Origin: Treponema sp.
GTDB taxonomy: Bacteria > Spirochaetota > Spirochaetia > Treponematales > Breznakiellaceae
Length of the DNA stretch: 24,503 bases
Assembly (NCBI GenBank): GCA_031275035.1
Contig: JAISPH010000210.1
Span: 1-24,503 of the forward strand
Direction: 5' to 3'
A model generated the notes under the pieces. It searched no databases. It was given only the letters and a program-made list of their open reading frames with translations, and was not told where the DNA came from. The translations under genes and the position numbers were made by a program. Shown piece by piece: positions 5,531 to 13,678 of this stretch (the first letter of the stretch is position 1; every line of letters starts with the position of its first letter).

Positions 5531-7450
5531 CTACTTTACCTCCACCGAAACCGCCTCTTTGGGGGCCAGCCGTACCCCCCCGGCCTTGAGGCCCTTTATC
5601 AAATAATTCTGGGCCTTAAAGGTTTCCTCCAGTACCTTGAGCCGGGGCTTGGGTTTATACCGGACGGTAAACGTAAATTTGGACCGGGTATCCACGTGGA
5701 GCACTGCGGCGCCCTCCGGCGTCAGGGAATAATCCTTATTCATGATCCATCCTTCGATGACGCAGCGCTTGATGCAGGGATAGCCCGTTTCCGCTTCCCT
5801 GTAAATAATGGTGAACACCGTGTCCGCCAGCACTTCCTTGTCCGCTACCCCTATCCACCAGGCGCCGGAGCCCACAAAGGATTTTTCCGGCAGATCCGTC
5901 ACGGAGTAGGTTCCGCCCCTGCGGATGGTAAGAATCCGGTCAAAGGGGGAAACCTCCGCCACCAGCGCCCCGGATACGGCGGTTCCCAGATAGCCGGTCT
6001 GCTTATCGTAGCGCAGTTCCAGATCCCGCTTGGCCACTTCCTTAACGTCTATCTTGTCGAATGTGCCGACCCTGGTCCGCCGCGCCCCCCGGCCCAATTC
6101 TTCGTTGGCCGCTATTTTGCCGATAAGACCGTCGAGGAAACGAAGCGCATAGGCGGTGATATTTTTCAAGTGGCCGTTGATTTCTTTTATCCGGACCTGG
6201 ATCTCCTCCATCTCCGCCCGGGCCCTGTTAATATCGTAGAGGGAGATGCGGCGGATTGGGATCTTGAGAAGCCGTTCCACATCTTCGGCGCCAACGCCCC
6301 GGGGGCCCACTTCCTTCAGGAAGGGCTTGAACCCGGAGACAACCGCATCCTCCACTCCCTTGGCGGTCTTCATCTTTTCGATACTTTTGTAGATACGTTC
6401 TTCGATGAAGATCCGTTCCAGGGTACGCTGATGAAGCTTGTCCAGAAGTTCCTTTTTTTCAAGCTCCAGTTCTCTGGTAAGGATCTTGACAAGCTGCCTG
6501 GCGTGGTATTTGATAACCTCGGTAACGGTCATTATCGAGGGAAGCCCGTCCCGGATAACCAGCAGGTTTACCGAAAGGGACTGCTCGCATTCGGTAAAGG
6601 CAAAAAGGGCGTCCACGGTTTCCTGGGAATAGATCCCCCGGGCAAGCTTGACCTCGATCTCCACCGCCCCGGTAGTATAGTCGTTGATGGACTGTATCTT
6701 GATCCGCCCTGCCTTGGCGGCGGACTCCACGCTGTTGATAAGGCTTTCGGTGGTGGAACCACAGGGCAGCTCCCGGATGACAATACGCTTGGGGTCCGAA
6801 GTGTCAAGCTTTGCCCGGACCAGCACCTTGCCGTTGCCGTCCCGGTAATCCGATACGTCCACCAGGCCGCCGCCGGGAAAATCCGGAAAGAGCTGAAACT
6901 TCTTGCCGGCCAGGCAGGCCTTTTCCGCCTCCAGCACCTCGATGATATTGTGGGGCAGGATCTTGGTGGACATCCCCACGGCTATTCCCTCGGCGCCCAT
7001 GACCAGCACCGCGGGAATCTTTGCCGGAAAGAGAACGGGTTCCCTGTTCCGGCCATCGTAGGATTCCACCATGGGGGTAAGCTTGGGGTTGTAGAAGATC
7101 TCTTTGGCCAGGGGAGTGGCGCGGCATTCGATGTACCGGGCCGCCGAAGCGTCATCCCCGGTAAGGATATTGCCAAAGTTCCCCTGTTTGTCGATAAAGT
7201 ACTCTTTGTTTGCCAGCACCACCAAGGCGCTTCCTATGGAGGCGTCCCCGTGGGGATGGTACTTCATGCAGTGGCCCACCACGTTGGCTACCTTATGGTA
7301 CTTCCCGTCGTCCATTTCAAAAAGCGAGTGGAGTATGCGCCGCTGTACCGGTTTGAGACCGTCTTCAAGATCCGGAATAGCCCGGTCCTTGATAACATAG
7401 GAGGCATATTCGAGAAAATTCCTGTCGAATAAATTTTTTATATATGCCAT
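5531..7450 (-). CDS. parC: DNA topoisomerase IV subunit A (ParC/GyrA family)
   Basis: The 639-aa DNA-cleaving subunit of a type IIA topoisomerase breaks and rejoins both strands through a tyrosine and pairs with ParE. Seen in the sequence are the winged-helix start (DRAIPDLEDGLKPVQRRIL, 22-40), the KYHPHGDASIG block (63-73) and the active-site Tyr106 in ASAARYIECR. A tower and coiled-coil region spans about 310-440. It ends at 639 residues, shorter than usual ParC (about 750) or GyrA (over 800), and has no GyrA box (QRRGGKG type), so it should decatenate or relax rather than supercoil. It is the last gene of the minus-strand cluster, 22 bp after the lipoprotein gene. A ParC-type role is inferred; a second GyrA must exist elsewhere. 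Confidence 0.9.
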   Translation of the reverse strand: MAYIKNLFDRNFLEYASYVIKDRAIPDLEDGLKPVQRRILHSLFEMDDGKYHKVANVVGHCMKYHPHGDASIGSALVVLANKEYFIDKQGNFGNILTGDDASAARYIECRATPLAKEIFYNPKLTPMVESYDGRNREPVLFPAKIPAVLVMGAEGIAVGMSTKILPHNIIEVLEAEKACLAGKKFQLFPDFPGGGLVDVSDYRDGNGKVLVRAKLDTSDPKRIVIRELPCGSTTESLINSVESAAKAGRIKIQSINDYTTGAVEIEVKLARGIYSQETVDALFAFTECEQSLSVNLLVIRDGLPSIMTVTEVIKYHARQLVKILTRELELEKKELLDKLHQRTLERIFIEERIYKSIEKMKTAKGVEDAVVSGFKPFLKEVGPRGVGAEDVERLLKIPIRRISLYDINRARAEMEEIQVRIKEINGHLKNITAYALRFLDGLIGKIAANEELGRGARRTRVGTFDKIDVKEVAKRDLELRYDKQTGYLGTAVSGALVAEVSPFDRILTIRRGGTYSVTDLPEKSFVGSGAWWIGVADKEVLADTVFTIIYREAETGYPCIKRCVIEGWIMNKDYSLTPEGAAVLHVDTRSKFTFTVRYKPKPRLKVLEETFKAQNYLIKGLKAGGVRLAPKEAVSVEVK

Positions 7451-7472
7451 CGATCTTTCCGGTACGCCAAAC

Positions 7473-8168
7473 TTACAGAGCCTTAGTCAGGGCGCTGATT
7501 ATATTCTGTTCGGCGTTTTTATTGTCCGGCCAGTAGGATACGCTGATGGTAAGATAGTATCCGTCCCTGAGGGCCCTGGTCAGGGTAAGAAAATTATAGT
7601 TCCTCGATTCCCGGATTACTTCAAAGATACGCCGTTCATACTGGAGGCCCTTGATATCGGTCTGGCCTGACTCAAGCATCTCATAGCTGACCCCCTCGCC
7701 GGGCTGAAGCATGTAGCTTTCATAGTAGTCCATATAACCGTCAATGGTCTGAACATTATCCAGGGCCTCCGCGCTGATGTCAAAACCCAGATGGCTGTCC
7801 CTGCTGGAAAACTGCAGATTGGCAAAGGAAATAAGCTCGATAAATTTATAATCCCTCCCCAGATCGGTACCAAAATTAATGTCCAGGATTCCGGGATCAA
7901 CAGTCTCCCCGGGGTCCTCGCTGAAATTATTCCCGTTGATGCTGTAAAGCCACCAGCCCCTGGGAACGGTGTAAGAGAAACCCAGATACCCGTTGACATA
8001 GGTGGTGTCCCTGTCAAATTTAACGGCCTCTTTCTCGGCGTCGTTTTCTTCGGCGGATTCAGAAGAGGTCGACTGCATCTGATCGATCAGTTCCTGTACC
8101 TTCTTTGAACAGCTCGTTACGGATACAGCCACAATCAGACAGCAGAGAAACGGCAGTATTTTTTTCAT
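7473..8168 (-). CDS. lipoprotein of unknown function inside the topoisomerase IV cluster
   Basis: The 231-aa protein starts at ATG 8168 with a strong AGGAGG site. A lipoprotein signal peptide ends at the lipobox VTSC (C20), followed by an acidic, low-complexity linker (about 24-46) and a beta-rich domain beginning YVNGYLGFSYTVPRGWWL. This resembles, in general form, the lipoprotein domains that bind or monitor envelope partners, but I do not recognise a family. It sits between parE (31 bp upstream) and parC (22 bp downstream), so it is probably co-transcribed with them although its product acts outside the cytoplasm. Confidence 0.75.
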   Translation of the reverse strand: MKKILPFLCCLIVAVSVTSCSKKVQELIDQMQSTSSESAEENDAEKEAVKFDRDTTYVNGYLGFSYTVPRGWWLYSINGNNFSEDPGETVDPGILDINFGTDLGRDYKFIELISFANLQFSSRDSHLGFDISAEALDNVQTIDGYMDYYESYMLQPGEGVSYEMLESGQTDIKGLQYERRIFEVIRESRNYNFLTLTRALRDGYYLTISVSYWPDNKNAEQNIISALTKAL

Positions 8169-8199
8169 AAGATCCTCCTTGCTTTGCTGGCGCCGGCGG

Positions 8200-10233
8200 T
8201 TACCCCGCATCGCTTACCAGGTTTTTCATAATATAATCCCGGCGTTCCGGGGTATTTTTGCCCATATAGAACGTAAGCACCTGAGGCACCGCCTTGAGGG
8301 TGTTCACCGATACCGGCACCAGCCGCATGTCCCCGCCGATAAACTGGCCGAACTCCTTGGGACTAATCTCTCCCAGGCCCTTAAAGCGGGTTACTTCACT
8401 TTGATTCCCCAATGCGCCTACCGCCTCGTCCCGTTCCTTTTCGTTATAGCAGTACCGGGTTTCCTTCTTGTTCCGCACCCGGAAAAGGGGGGTTTCCAGA
8501 ATAAAAATCCGGCCGCCGGTAACCAGTTCCTCAAAATAGGAGAGAAAAAAGGTAAGCAGCAAGTTCCTGATGTGGAAGCCGTCGAAGTCGGCGTCGGTGG
8601 CGATGACTATTCTGGCATAGCGGAGTCCCGACACGTCGTTCTCGATCCCCAGGGCCATCATCATATTGTAGAGTTCTTCGTTTTTATAGATCGCCGTCCG
8701 CTTCTTGCCGTACATATTTTCCACCTTGCCCCGGAGGCTGAATATGGCCTGGGTCATCACATCCCGGCTTGAAACCATGGAACCCGATGCGGAATCTCCC
8801 TCGGTAATAAAGATGGTGGAGGCCTCCCCCTCTTTGCCGTCATCCAGATGGTACTTGCAGTCCTTGAGCTTGGGTATCTTGAGGGCTATCTTTCTGGCCG
8901 CTTCACGGGCTTCCTTCTTGACCACGTTCAGCTCGGTACGGAGTTTTTCATTGGCCTGGATCTTCTGCTCCAGTTTTTTGGCGGCTTCGGCATTTTTGTG
9001 GAGCCAGTCCTCCACCGCCTCCCGCACCTCCTGGACTATCCAGGTCCTGATGTCCGAGTTGCCCAGCTTATTCTTGGTCTGGCTTTCAAAGACCGGATTC
9101 TTCAGCTTTACTGCCACCGCCGCGGTGGTTCCCTCCCGGACATCCTCGCTGCGGTAATCTTTCCTGAAGAACGACTGAATCCCCTTGAGGAAGCCCTCCT
9201 TATAGGCGGAGAGGTGGGTCCCCCCGTCGCTGGTAAACTGGCCGTTTACAAAGGAAAAATACTCTTCCCCGTAGTTATTGGTATGGGTAAAGGCGAATTC
9301 TATCGAACCGCGGTTCGAGGGGTCCCCCTTGTGATAGCCCATGGGGTACAGGCAGTCCTCCCCGGTCTCTTCGGCAAGCAGATCGTAAAGCCCCCGCCTG
9401 GACACATAGGATTTGCCGTTAAGGAAAAGGGTAAGCCCCGTATTAAGGTAGGCATAGTTGAGCATGCGCCGTTCTATAAATTCCAGGTTGAATTCATAGT
9501 CCCCGAAAATTTCCCGGTCCGGGGTAAATTCCACGAAGGTCCCGTCCGCCTGGGAGGAGACGCCGCTTTTCCGCTTGTCCCCGGAGGCGGGCAGCCTGCC
9601 CTTGCGCTGGGACTTGAGGCTCCCCCGCTCAAAGACGGCCTCGGCAAATTCGCCGTTCCTGATGGAGGCTACCCGGAAATGGGAGGAGAGGGCGTTTACC
9701 GCCTTGGTGCCTACCCCGTTGAGGCCCACGGAAAACTGGAACACGTCGTCGTTGTACTTGGCCCCGGTGTTGATCACCGAAACACATTCCACCAGTTTCC
9801 CCAGGGGTATACCCCGGCCAAAGTCCCGGACCTTGACGGTACCGTCCTTGACCAGTACCTCGATAAGCTTCCCGTTCCCCATGATAAATTCGTCCACGCC
9901 GTTGTCGATAACCTCTTTGAGGAGCACGTAAATTCCGTCGTCAGGGTTGGAGCCGTCCCCCAGGCGGCCTATATACATACCGGTCCTGAGGCGTATGTGC
10001 TCCAGGGACGAAAGGGTTTTGATCTTCGATTCGTCGTAAACCCCGGGCTTTCCGGTCCTGGGAGCCGCCGGAACCCTGCCTTCGGCGGGAATCTCCGGAG
10101 TCTTGGCCGGCGCGGTCCTCAACGCCGCCGCCCGGGCCGCCAGGCCCTTGACAGGTTTGGCCTCCTGCCGCGCCCCGCCGGCGGCAGACTTGGGGGGCCG
10201 GCCCCGGGGTTTCTTTTCTTTTTTTACTGCCAT
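8200..10233 (-). CDS. parE: DNA topoisomerase IV subunit B (ParE/GyrB family) with basic N-terminal extension
   Basis: The 677-aa ATPase subunit works with ParC. The GHKL ATPase domain begins near residue 73: E107..D110-N111 (LLKEVIDNGVDE), D137 with GxG (VRDFGRGIP), and the ATP lid GLNGVGTKAVNAL (170-182). A transducer domain follows. The TOPRIM domain has ITEGDSASGS and DADFDGFHI, and the C-terminus has RFKGLGEIS. The first 72 residues are an extra Lys/Arg/Ala/Pro-rich tail with an AT-hook-like KKPRGRPPKS (7-16), not part of the usual family core. The start overlaps the end of the coiled-coil gene by 10 nt, and AGGAA lies upstream. If a later start were used, most of the tail would be lost. 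Confidence 0.92.
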   Translation of the reverse strand: MAVKKEKKPRGRPPKSAAGGARQEAKPVKGLAARAAALRTAPAKTPEIPAEGRVPAAPRTGKPGVYDESKIKTLSSLEHIRLRTGMYIGRLGDGSNPDDGIYVLLKEVIDNGVDEFIMGNGKLIEVLVKDGTVKVRDFGRGIPLGKLVECVSVINTGAKYNDDVFQFSVGLNGVGTKAVNALSSHFRVASIRNGEFAEAVFERGSLKSQRKGRLPASGDKRKSGVSSQADGTFVEFTPDREIFGDYEFNLEFIERRMLNYAYLNTGLTLFLNGKSYVSRRGLYDLLAEETGEDCLYPMGYHKGDPSNRGSIEFAFTHTNNYGEEYFSFVNGQFTSDGGTHLSAYKEGFLKGIQSFFRKDYRSEDVREGTTAAVAVKLKNPVFESQTKNKLGNSDIRTWIVQEVREAVEDWLHKNAEAAKKLEQKIQANEKLRTELNVVKKEAREAARKIALKIPKLKDCKYHLDDGKEGEASTIFITEGDSASGSMVSSRDVMTQAIFSLRGKVENMYGKKRTAIYKNEELYNMMMALGIENDVSGLRYARIVIATDADFDGFHIRNLLLTFFLSYFEELVTGGRIFILETPLFRVRNKKETRYCYNEKERDEAVGALGNQSEVTRFKGLGEISPKEFGQFIGGDMRLVPVSVNTLKAVPQVLTFYMGKNTPERRDYIMKNLVSDAG

Positions 10234-11333
10234 CGCTGTAATTCCTCTATGCGCCGGTTCGATCCGGCGATATGTTCTTCAAGATCCGCTATGGCCGCTT
10301 CGCCGGCGGCTATCCGCTTTTTATGATGTTCAATGCTCCGCCGCATCCCCGCTATTTTCCGCTTCTCCTCATCAATTGCCAGGGAGGACTTAAGCTTTTC
10401 TATCTGCCCTTCACAGGTTTTTATCGTTTCCCGGAGGGCTCCGGTTTTTTCCAGCAGGAGCCGATCCTCTCCGCTCAGATCCTCCGGCAGGGGGCTTCCG
10501 CCGGCCAGGGCGCCGCCAAAACTGAGGGCCAGGGCGGAAAGATCCCCCCGCAGCCGGAGCAGGTTCTTTTCCAGGGTCTGTATACGCTTGGCCGGATAAG
10601 CCCCGGCGGCAAAGGAATCGAAGAGCTTTTGCCGTTCATCCCTTAAAGCCGCCCCCTCCCGGTTAAGATCGTCCAGGGAGGCCCGGACCCGGCCAATCTC
10701 CCCGCATGTTTTAAGGGCCTCCGCTCCGGCCGGGGGCCTTTTATTCTTTTCCGTAAGGATGAACTGCTCTCCGGCGCTTCCCCAAATATGCCGCAGGTTT
10801 CCCCGGCTTTTTCCCAGAAAGGAACGGAGCACCAAACCCTGGGCGCCTTTGCCTATCCAGGAAAATACACCGCTTCCGTCCTTATCTTCAAGCTCCTCCA
10901 GCCTGCGCTCCAGGGAACGGATCTTGGGAACCAGGGCGGCAATCTGCCGGCGGTAGGGGGCGGTAAAGTCCCCAAGGGCATCGTCCTCCAGGAGAAGCTC
11001 CCCCAGGCTGATGTTAAGCTCGGCATTTTGCCTGGTCCGCTCTGCGGTTTCCCGGTCCGCCGCGGCGATCCTCTCTTCAAGTTCCTTAAACCGTTCCATC
11101 TCCGCCCGGGCGGCCTTAATCGCGTCTTCCGAAACGGCAATTTCCCGGACCAGGCGGCGGTATTCGCCGGTCTCCGCGGAAAAACCGGAAGCTTCCCCCC
11201 TTTCCCGGCGGATCAGCAGAGCCTCTCCCAGGGTTTTAAGCATCAGGTCGAGGGATTCCAGATCCTTTTCCCGCTGCTGCTCCAGGTCCCTGATGTTTTT
11301 CCTGCGGCCGTCCATACAAACACTATACGTCAT
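10224..11333 (-). CDS. coiled-coil protein upstream of parE
   Basis: The 369-aa protein consists mainly of charged heptad-like helices: about 40-110 (EISVSEDAIKAA type text, ERIAAADRETAERTRQ), 135-150, 225-300 and 310-369 (HKKRIAAGEAAIADLEEHIAGSNRRIEEL). A central non-coil segment (about 155-200) contains FSWIGKGAQGLVLRSFLGKSRG. There is no signal peptide or ATPase motif. It resembles SMC-like or scaffold coiled coils only in composition, and I do not assign a function. It overlaps parE by 10 nt (stop within ATGGCAGTAA), so the two are translationally linked. The start at 11333 lacks a clear ribosome site; ATG at 11315 is an alternative. Confidence 0.75.
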   Translation of the reverse strand: MTYSVCMDGRRKNIRDLEQQREKDLESLDLMLKTLGEALLIRRERGEASGFSAETGEYRRLVREIAVSEDAIKAARAEMERFKELEERIAAADRETAERTRQNAELNISLGELLLEDDALGDFTAPYRRQIAALVPKIRSLERRLEELEDKDGSGVFSWIGKGAQGLVLRSFLGKSRGNLRHIWGSAGEQFILTEKNKRPPAGAEALKTCGEIGRVRASLDDLNREGAALRDERQKLFDSFAAGAYPAKRIQTLEKNLLRLRGDLSALALSFGGALAGGSPLPEDLSGEDRLLLEKTGALRETIKTCEGQIEKLKSSLAIDEEKRKIAGMRRSIEHHKKRIAAGEAAIADLEEHIAGSNRRIEELQRWQ

Positions 11334-11435
11334 TTAAGATCTTTTGAAAATACGGGCATCTCCTGATTCCGAATATGCCTTTCCCCGGATCCGGGGCCCT
11401 TTCATCCGGGAAAGTTCAATTTGACAGGATTTTCC

Positions 11436-11462
11436 TTGACAATCCGCCTGGTCCGCTACATC
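11436..11462 (+). promoter_or_regulatory. candidate promoter of the EF-G-like gene
   Basis: Two TTGACA hexamers (11421-11426 and 11436-11441) lie in the divergent region upstream of the EF-G-like gene. The second is followed after 15 bp by TACATC (11457-11462). The -10 match is poor, so this is only a candidate. Confidence 0.25.
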
Positions 11463-11518
11463 ATGGTGTATCCCCTGAAAACCTGGTTTGCAGGCATTTC
11501 CCGTTAAAGGAGCCCCCC

Positions 11519-13603
11519 ATGAGTTATACGACGGAGCTTATCAAAAATGTTGCCATCGCCGGTCACGGAGGTACCGGCAAAACCACCCTATTTGAGCATC
11601 TGCTCTTTGCCGGAGGAGTTATTCCCAGGGCGGAGACCGTCGAATCGGGTAAAACCGTGGGGGATTCAACCCCCGAGGAAATTGAACGGAAAATTTCAAT
11701 CCACGCTTCCCTAGCCCATGTTGAGCGGAACGGCAGGAAGATAAATCTCTTTGATACTCCGGGATCTTCGGATTTTACCGGAGATGTAATTCTTACTTTC
11801 AGGGCTTCCGAGTTTGCCCTCCTGACGGTGGACGGCCGCGCAGGGGTACAGATCGAGACAATCAAGCTTTGGCGCAATCTGGAAAACCGGAAAAAGCCCC
11901 GGGGCATTTTTATTACCAAGCTGGACGATGAACGGGCCGATTTTAACAAGGCCCTTGCGGATATAAAAGAAAAATTTAAAACCGACCCTGTTCCCTTTAC
12001 CCTTCCCATGGGAAGCGGGGCGGATTATAAGGGCGTCATCGACGTACTCAACGCCAGGGCCTATTTTGTACAGGGACCGGGGACGCTGGAGAAAGAGGGC
12101 CCCATCCCCGCGGAATACCAGGAGGCCGCCGCCGCCGCCAGGGAACGGCTTATCGAGGCCGCCGCGGAGGGGGACGATTCCCTCATGGAAAAATACATCG
12201 ACAAGGGTTCCCTGGATGCGGAAGAAATGCACCGGGGGCTTATCGAAGCCCTGGCGGAATATAAGTACGTTCCCGCCTTTGCCGGGGTGGCCCTTAAAGA
12301 TTCGGGCCTTATCTCCTTCCTGGACTTTATCGCTGGTCTGGGCCCCGATCCCCGGAGCGCCAGGGACACAGCGGTGGACGCCGGGGGAACCGCAACGGAA
12401 GTGCCCATCGATCCCGGCAAGCCCTTCGCCGCCCTGGTGATCAAGACAAGTTACGATCAGTTTTCCGGCAAACTGTCCTGGATAAAGGTGATCTGCGGCA
12501 AACTCTCCGCCGAGTCGGAGGCCCTCAATGTTTCGGAAAACAAAAAGGAACGGATAGGCAAGCTCTATACCGCCCAGGGAAAGAAGCTTGAGGAGGTCAA
12601 GGAACTCTGGGCCGGGGATGTGGGGATCATAGCCAAATCGGCAACCTGCAAGACCAACGATACCCTCAGCGCCGGGGATGCGTCCCTCAATTTCCTTCAC
12701 CTCAGGCTGCCCGAACCGGTTCATTCGGTGGCGGTAAATGCGGCGGCAAAGAAAGACGACGACAAACTGGGAGAATTCCTCCTCCGGGCTACGGAAGAAG
12801 ACAAGACCTTCCGGTATCTTTTCAATGCGGAAACCAAAGAGACGGTTATCTCCGGTATGGGCGAGCTCCACGTCAATATCATCCTGGACAAGATCAAGCA
12901 GAGCCAGAAGATCGAAGTGGAGACCCATATACCCCACGTGGCCTACCGGGAAACCATCACTAAAAAGGCCGCCGCCGAATATACCCACAAAAAGCAGACC
13001 GGCGGCCACGGCCAGTACGGCAAGGTGGTGCTGGAAATAGCCCCCCGGGGACGGGGCGAGGGCTACCAGTTTATCAACGCCATCTTCGGCGGGGCGGTTC
13101 CCAAGAACTATATCCCCGGCGTCGAGAAGGGCATCGCCGAAGGCATGGCCCGGGGTACCATGGCGGGTTATCCCGTGGTTGATGTGGAGGTTAAGATCGT
13201 AGACGGCAAATATCACCCGGTGGATTCGTCGGAGCTTTCCTTTAAGCTTGCCTCCCGGAACGCCTTCCGGGAAGCCATGAGGCAGGCCGCCCCCACCCTG
13301 CTGGAACCGATCATGAACCTGACGGTTTTTGTGGAGGAAAAATACCTGGGAGACGTAATGTCCGACCTTTCGGGCAAACGGGGCAAGATCCAGGGACAGG
13401 ACTCGGTGGGGGGCATAGGCGAGATAAAAGCCCAGGTTCCCCAGGCGGAACTTCTCCGCTATTCCATAGACCTCAGATCCATCACCAGCGGCACCGGCTC
13501 TTTCAGCGTCGAGTTCGATCACTACGCCCCCATTTCGGGCCGCATCGCCGAAGACGTAATTAAAGCGGCGGAAGCCTTCAGGATTAAGGAAGAAGAGGAA
13601 TAA
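11519..13603 (+). CDS. fusA: elongation factor G-like GTPase (EF-G paralogue)
   Basis: The 694-aa protein starts at ATG 11519 after AAAGGAG. It has the full EF-G layout: GTPase domain, beta-barrel domain II, domain III, domain IV (about 480-600, with TGGHGQYGKVV) and domain V. EF-G moves tRNAs and mRNA through the ribosome. The G motifs differ from standard EF-G: G1 is GHGGTGKTTL (usually GHxDxGKTT), G3 is DTPGSSDF (79-86; usually DTPGHVDF) and G4 is TKLD (133-136; usually NKxD). This is the pattern of the EF-G-II-like subgroup, whose role is less clear, so a second canonical EF-G probably exists elsewhere. The switch-II His of DTPGH is replaced by Ser. It is divergent from the parE cluster. 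Confidence 0.88.
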   Translation: MSYTTELIKNVAIAGHGGTGKTTLFEHLLFAGGVIPRAETVESGKTVGDSTPEEIERKISIHASLAHVERNGRKINLFDTPGSSDFTGDVILTFRASEFALLTVDGRAGVQIETIKLWRNLENRKKPRGIFITKLDDERADFNKALADIKEKFKTDPVPFTLPMGSGADYKGVIDVLNARAYFVQGPGTLEKEGPIPAEYQEAAAAARERLIEAAAEGDDSLMEKYIDKGSLDAEEMHRGLIEALAEYKYVPAFAGVALKDSGLISFLDFIAGLGPDPRSARDTAVDAGGTATEVPIDPGKPFAALVIKTSYDQFSGKLSWIKVICGKLSAESEALNVSENKKERIGKLYTAQGKKLEEVKELWAGDVGIIAKSATCKTNDTLSAGDASLNFLHLRLPEPVHSVAVNAAAKKDDDKLGEFLLRATEEDKTFRYLFNAETKETVISGMGELHVNIILDKIKQSQKIEVETHIPHVAYRETITKKAAAEYTHKKQTGGHGQYGKVVLEIAPRGRGEGYQFINAIFGGAVPKNYIPGVEKGIAEGMARGTMAGYPVVDVEVKIVDGKYHPVDSSELSFKLASRNAFREAMRQAAPTLLEPIMNLTVFVEEKYLGDVMSDLSGKRGKIQGQDSVGGIGEIKAQVPQAELLRYSIDLRSITSGTGSFSVEFDHYAPISGRIAEDVIKAAEAFRIKEEEE

Positions 13604-13678
13604 CGCCGGGCCCTAAGGGGCGGCAGACATTCCGGCGGGCCCCATAACGGGATCCGCCGGCCTTCGGGCGTTCCCGGC

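Noticed and set aside
5696..7432. A 578-codon plus-strand open frame antisense to parC
   Set aside because: It is a mirror of a GC-rich gene with strong third-base bias. It has no start signal and no domain, while the opposite strand is clearly ParC.
8848..10326. A 492-codon open frame antisense to parE
   Set aside because: It is a shadow of the ParE gene, with repetitive Gly/Leu/Pro text and no recognisable motif.
11340..11369. Nine-codon ORF (MPVFSKDLK) whose stop overlaps the coiled-coil gene start
   Set aside because: AGGAG is directly against its ATG, with no usable spacing, and nine codons occur easily by chance. No regulatory codon pattern is seen.
11711..13522. A 603-codon open frame antisense to the EF-G-like gene
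   Set aside because: It is a shadow frame. The plus strand has all EF-G domains in order.
13604..13678. G/C-rich inverted repeats between the convergent EF-G-like and gltA genes
   Set aside because: The stems are imperfect, without T-runs on either side. High GC content alone explains them.
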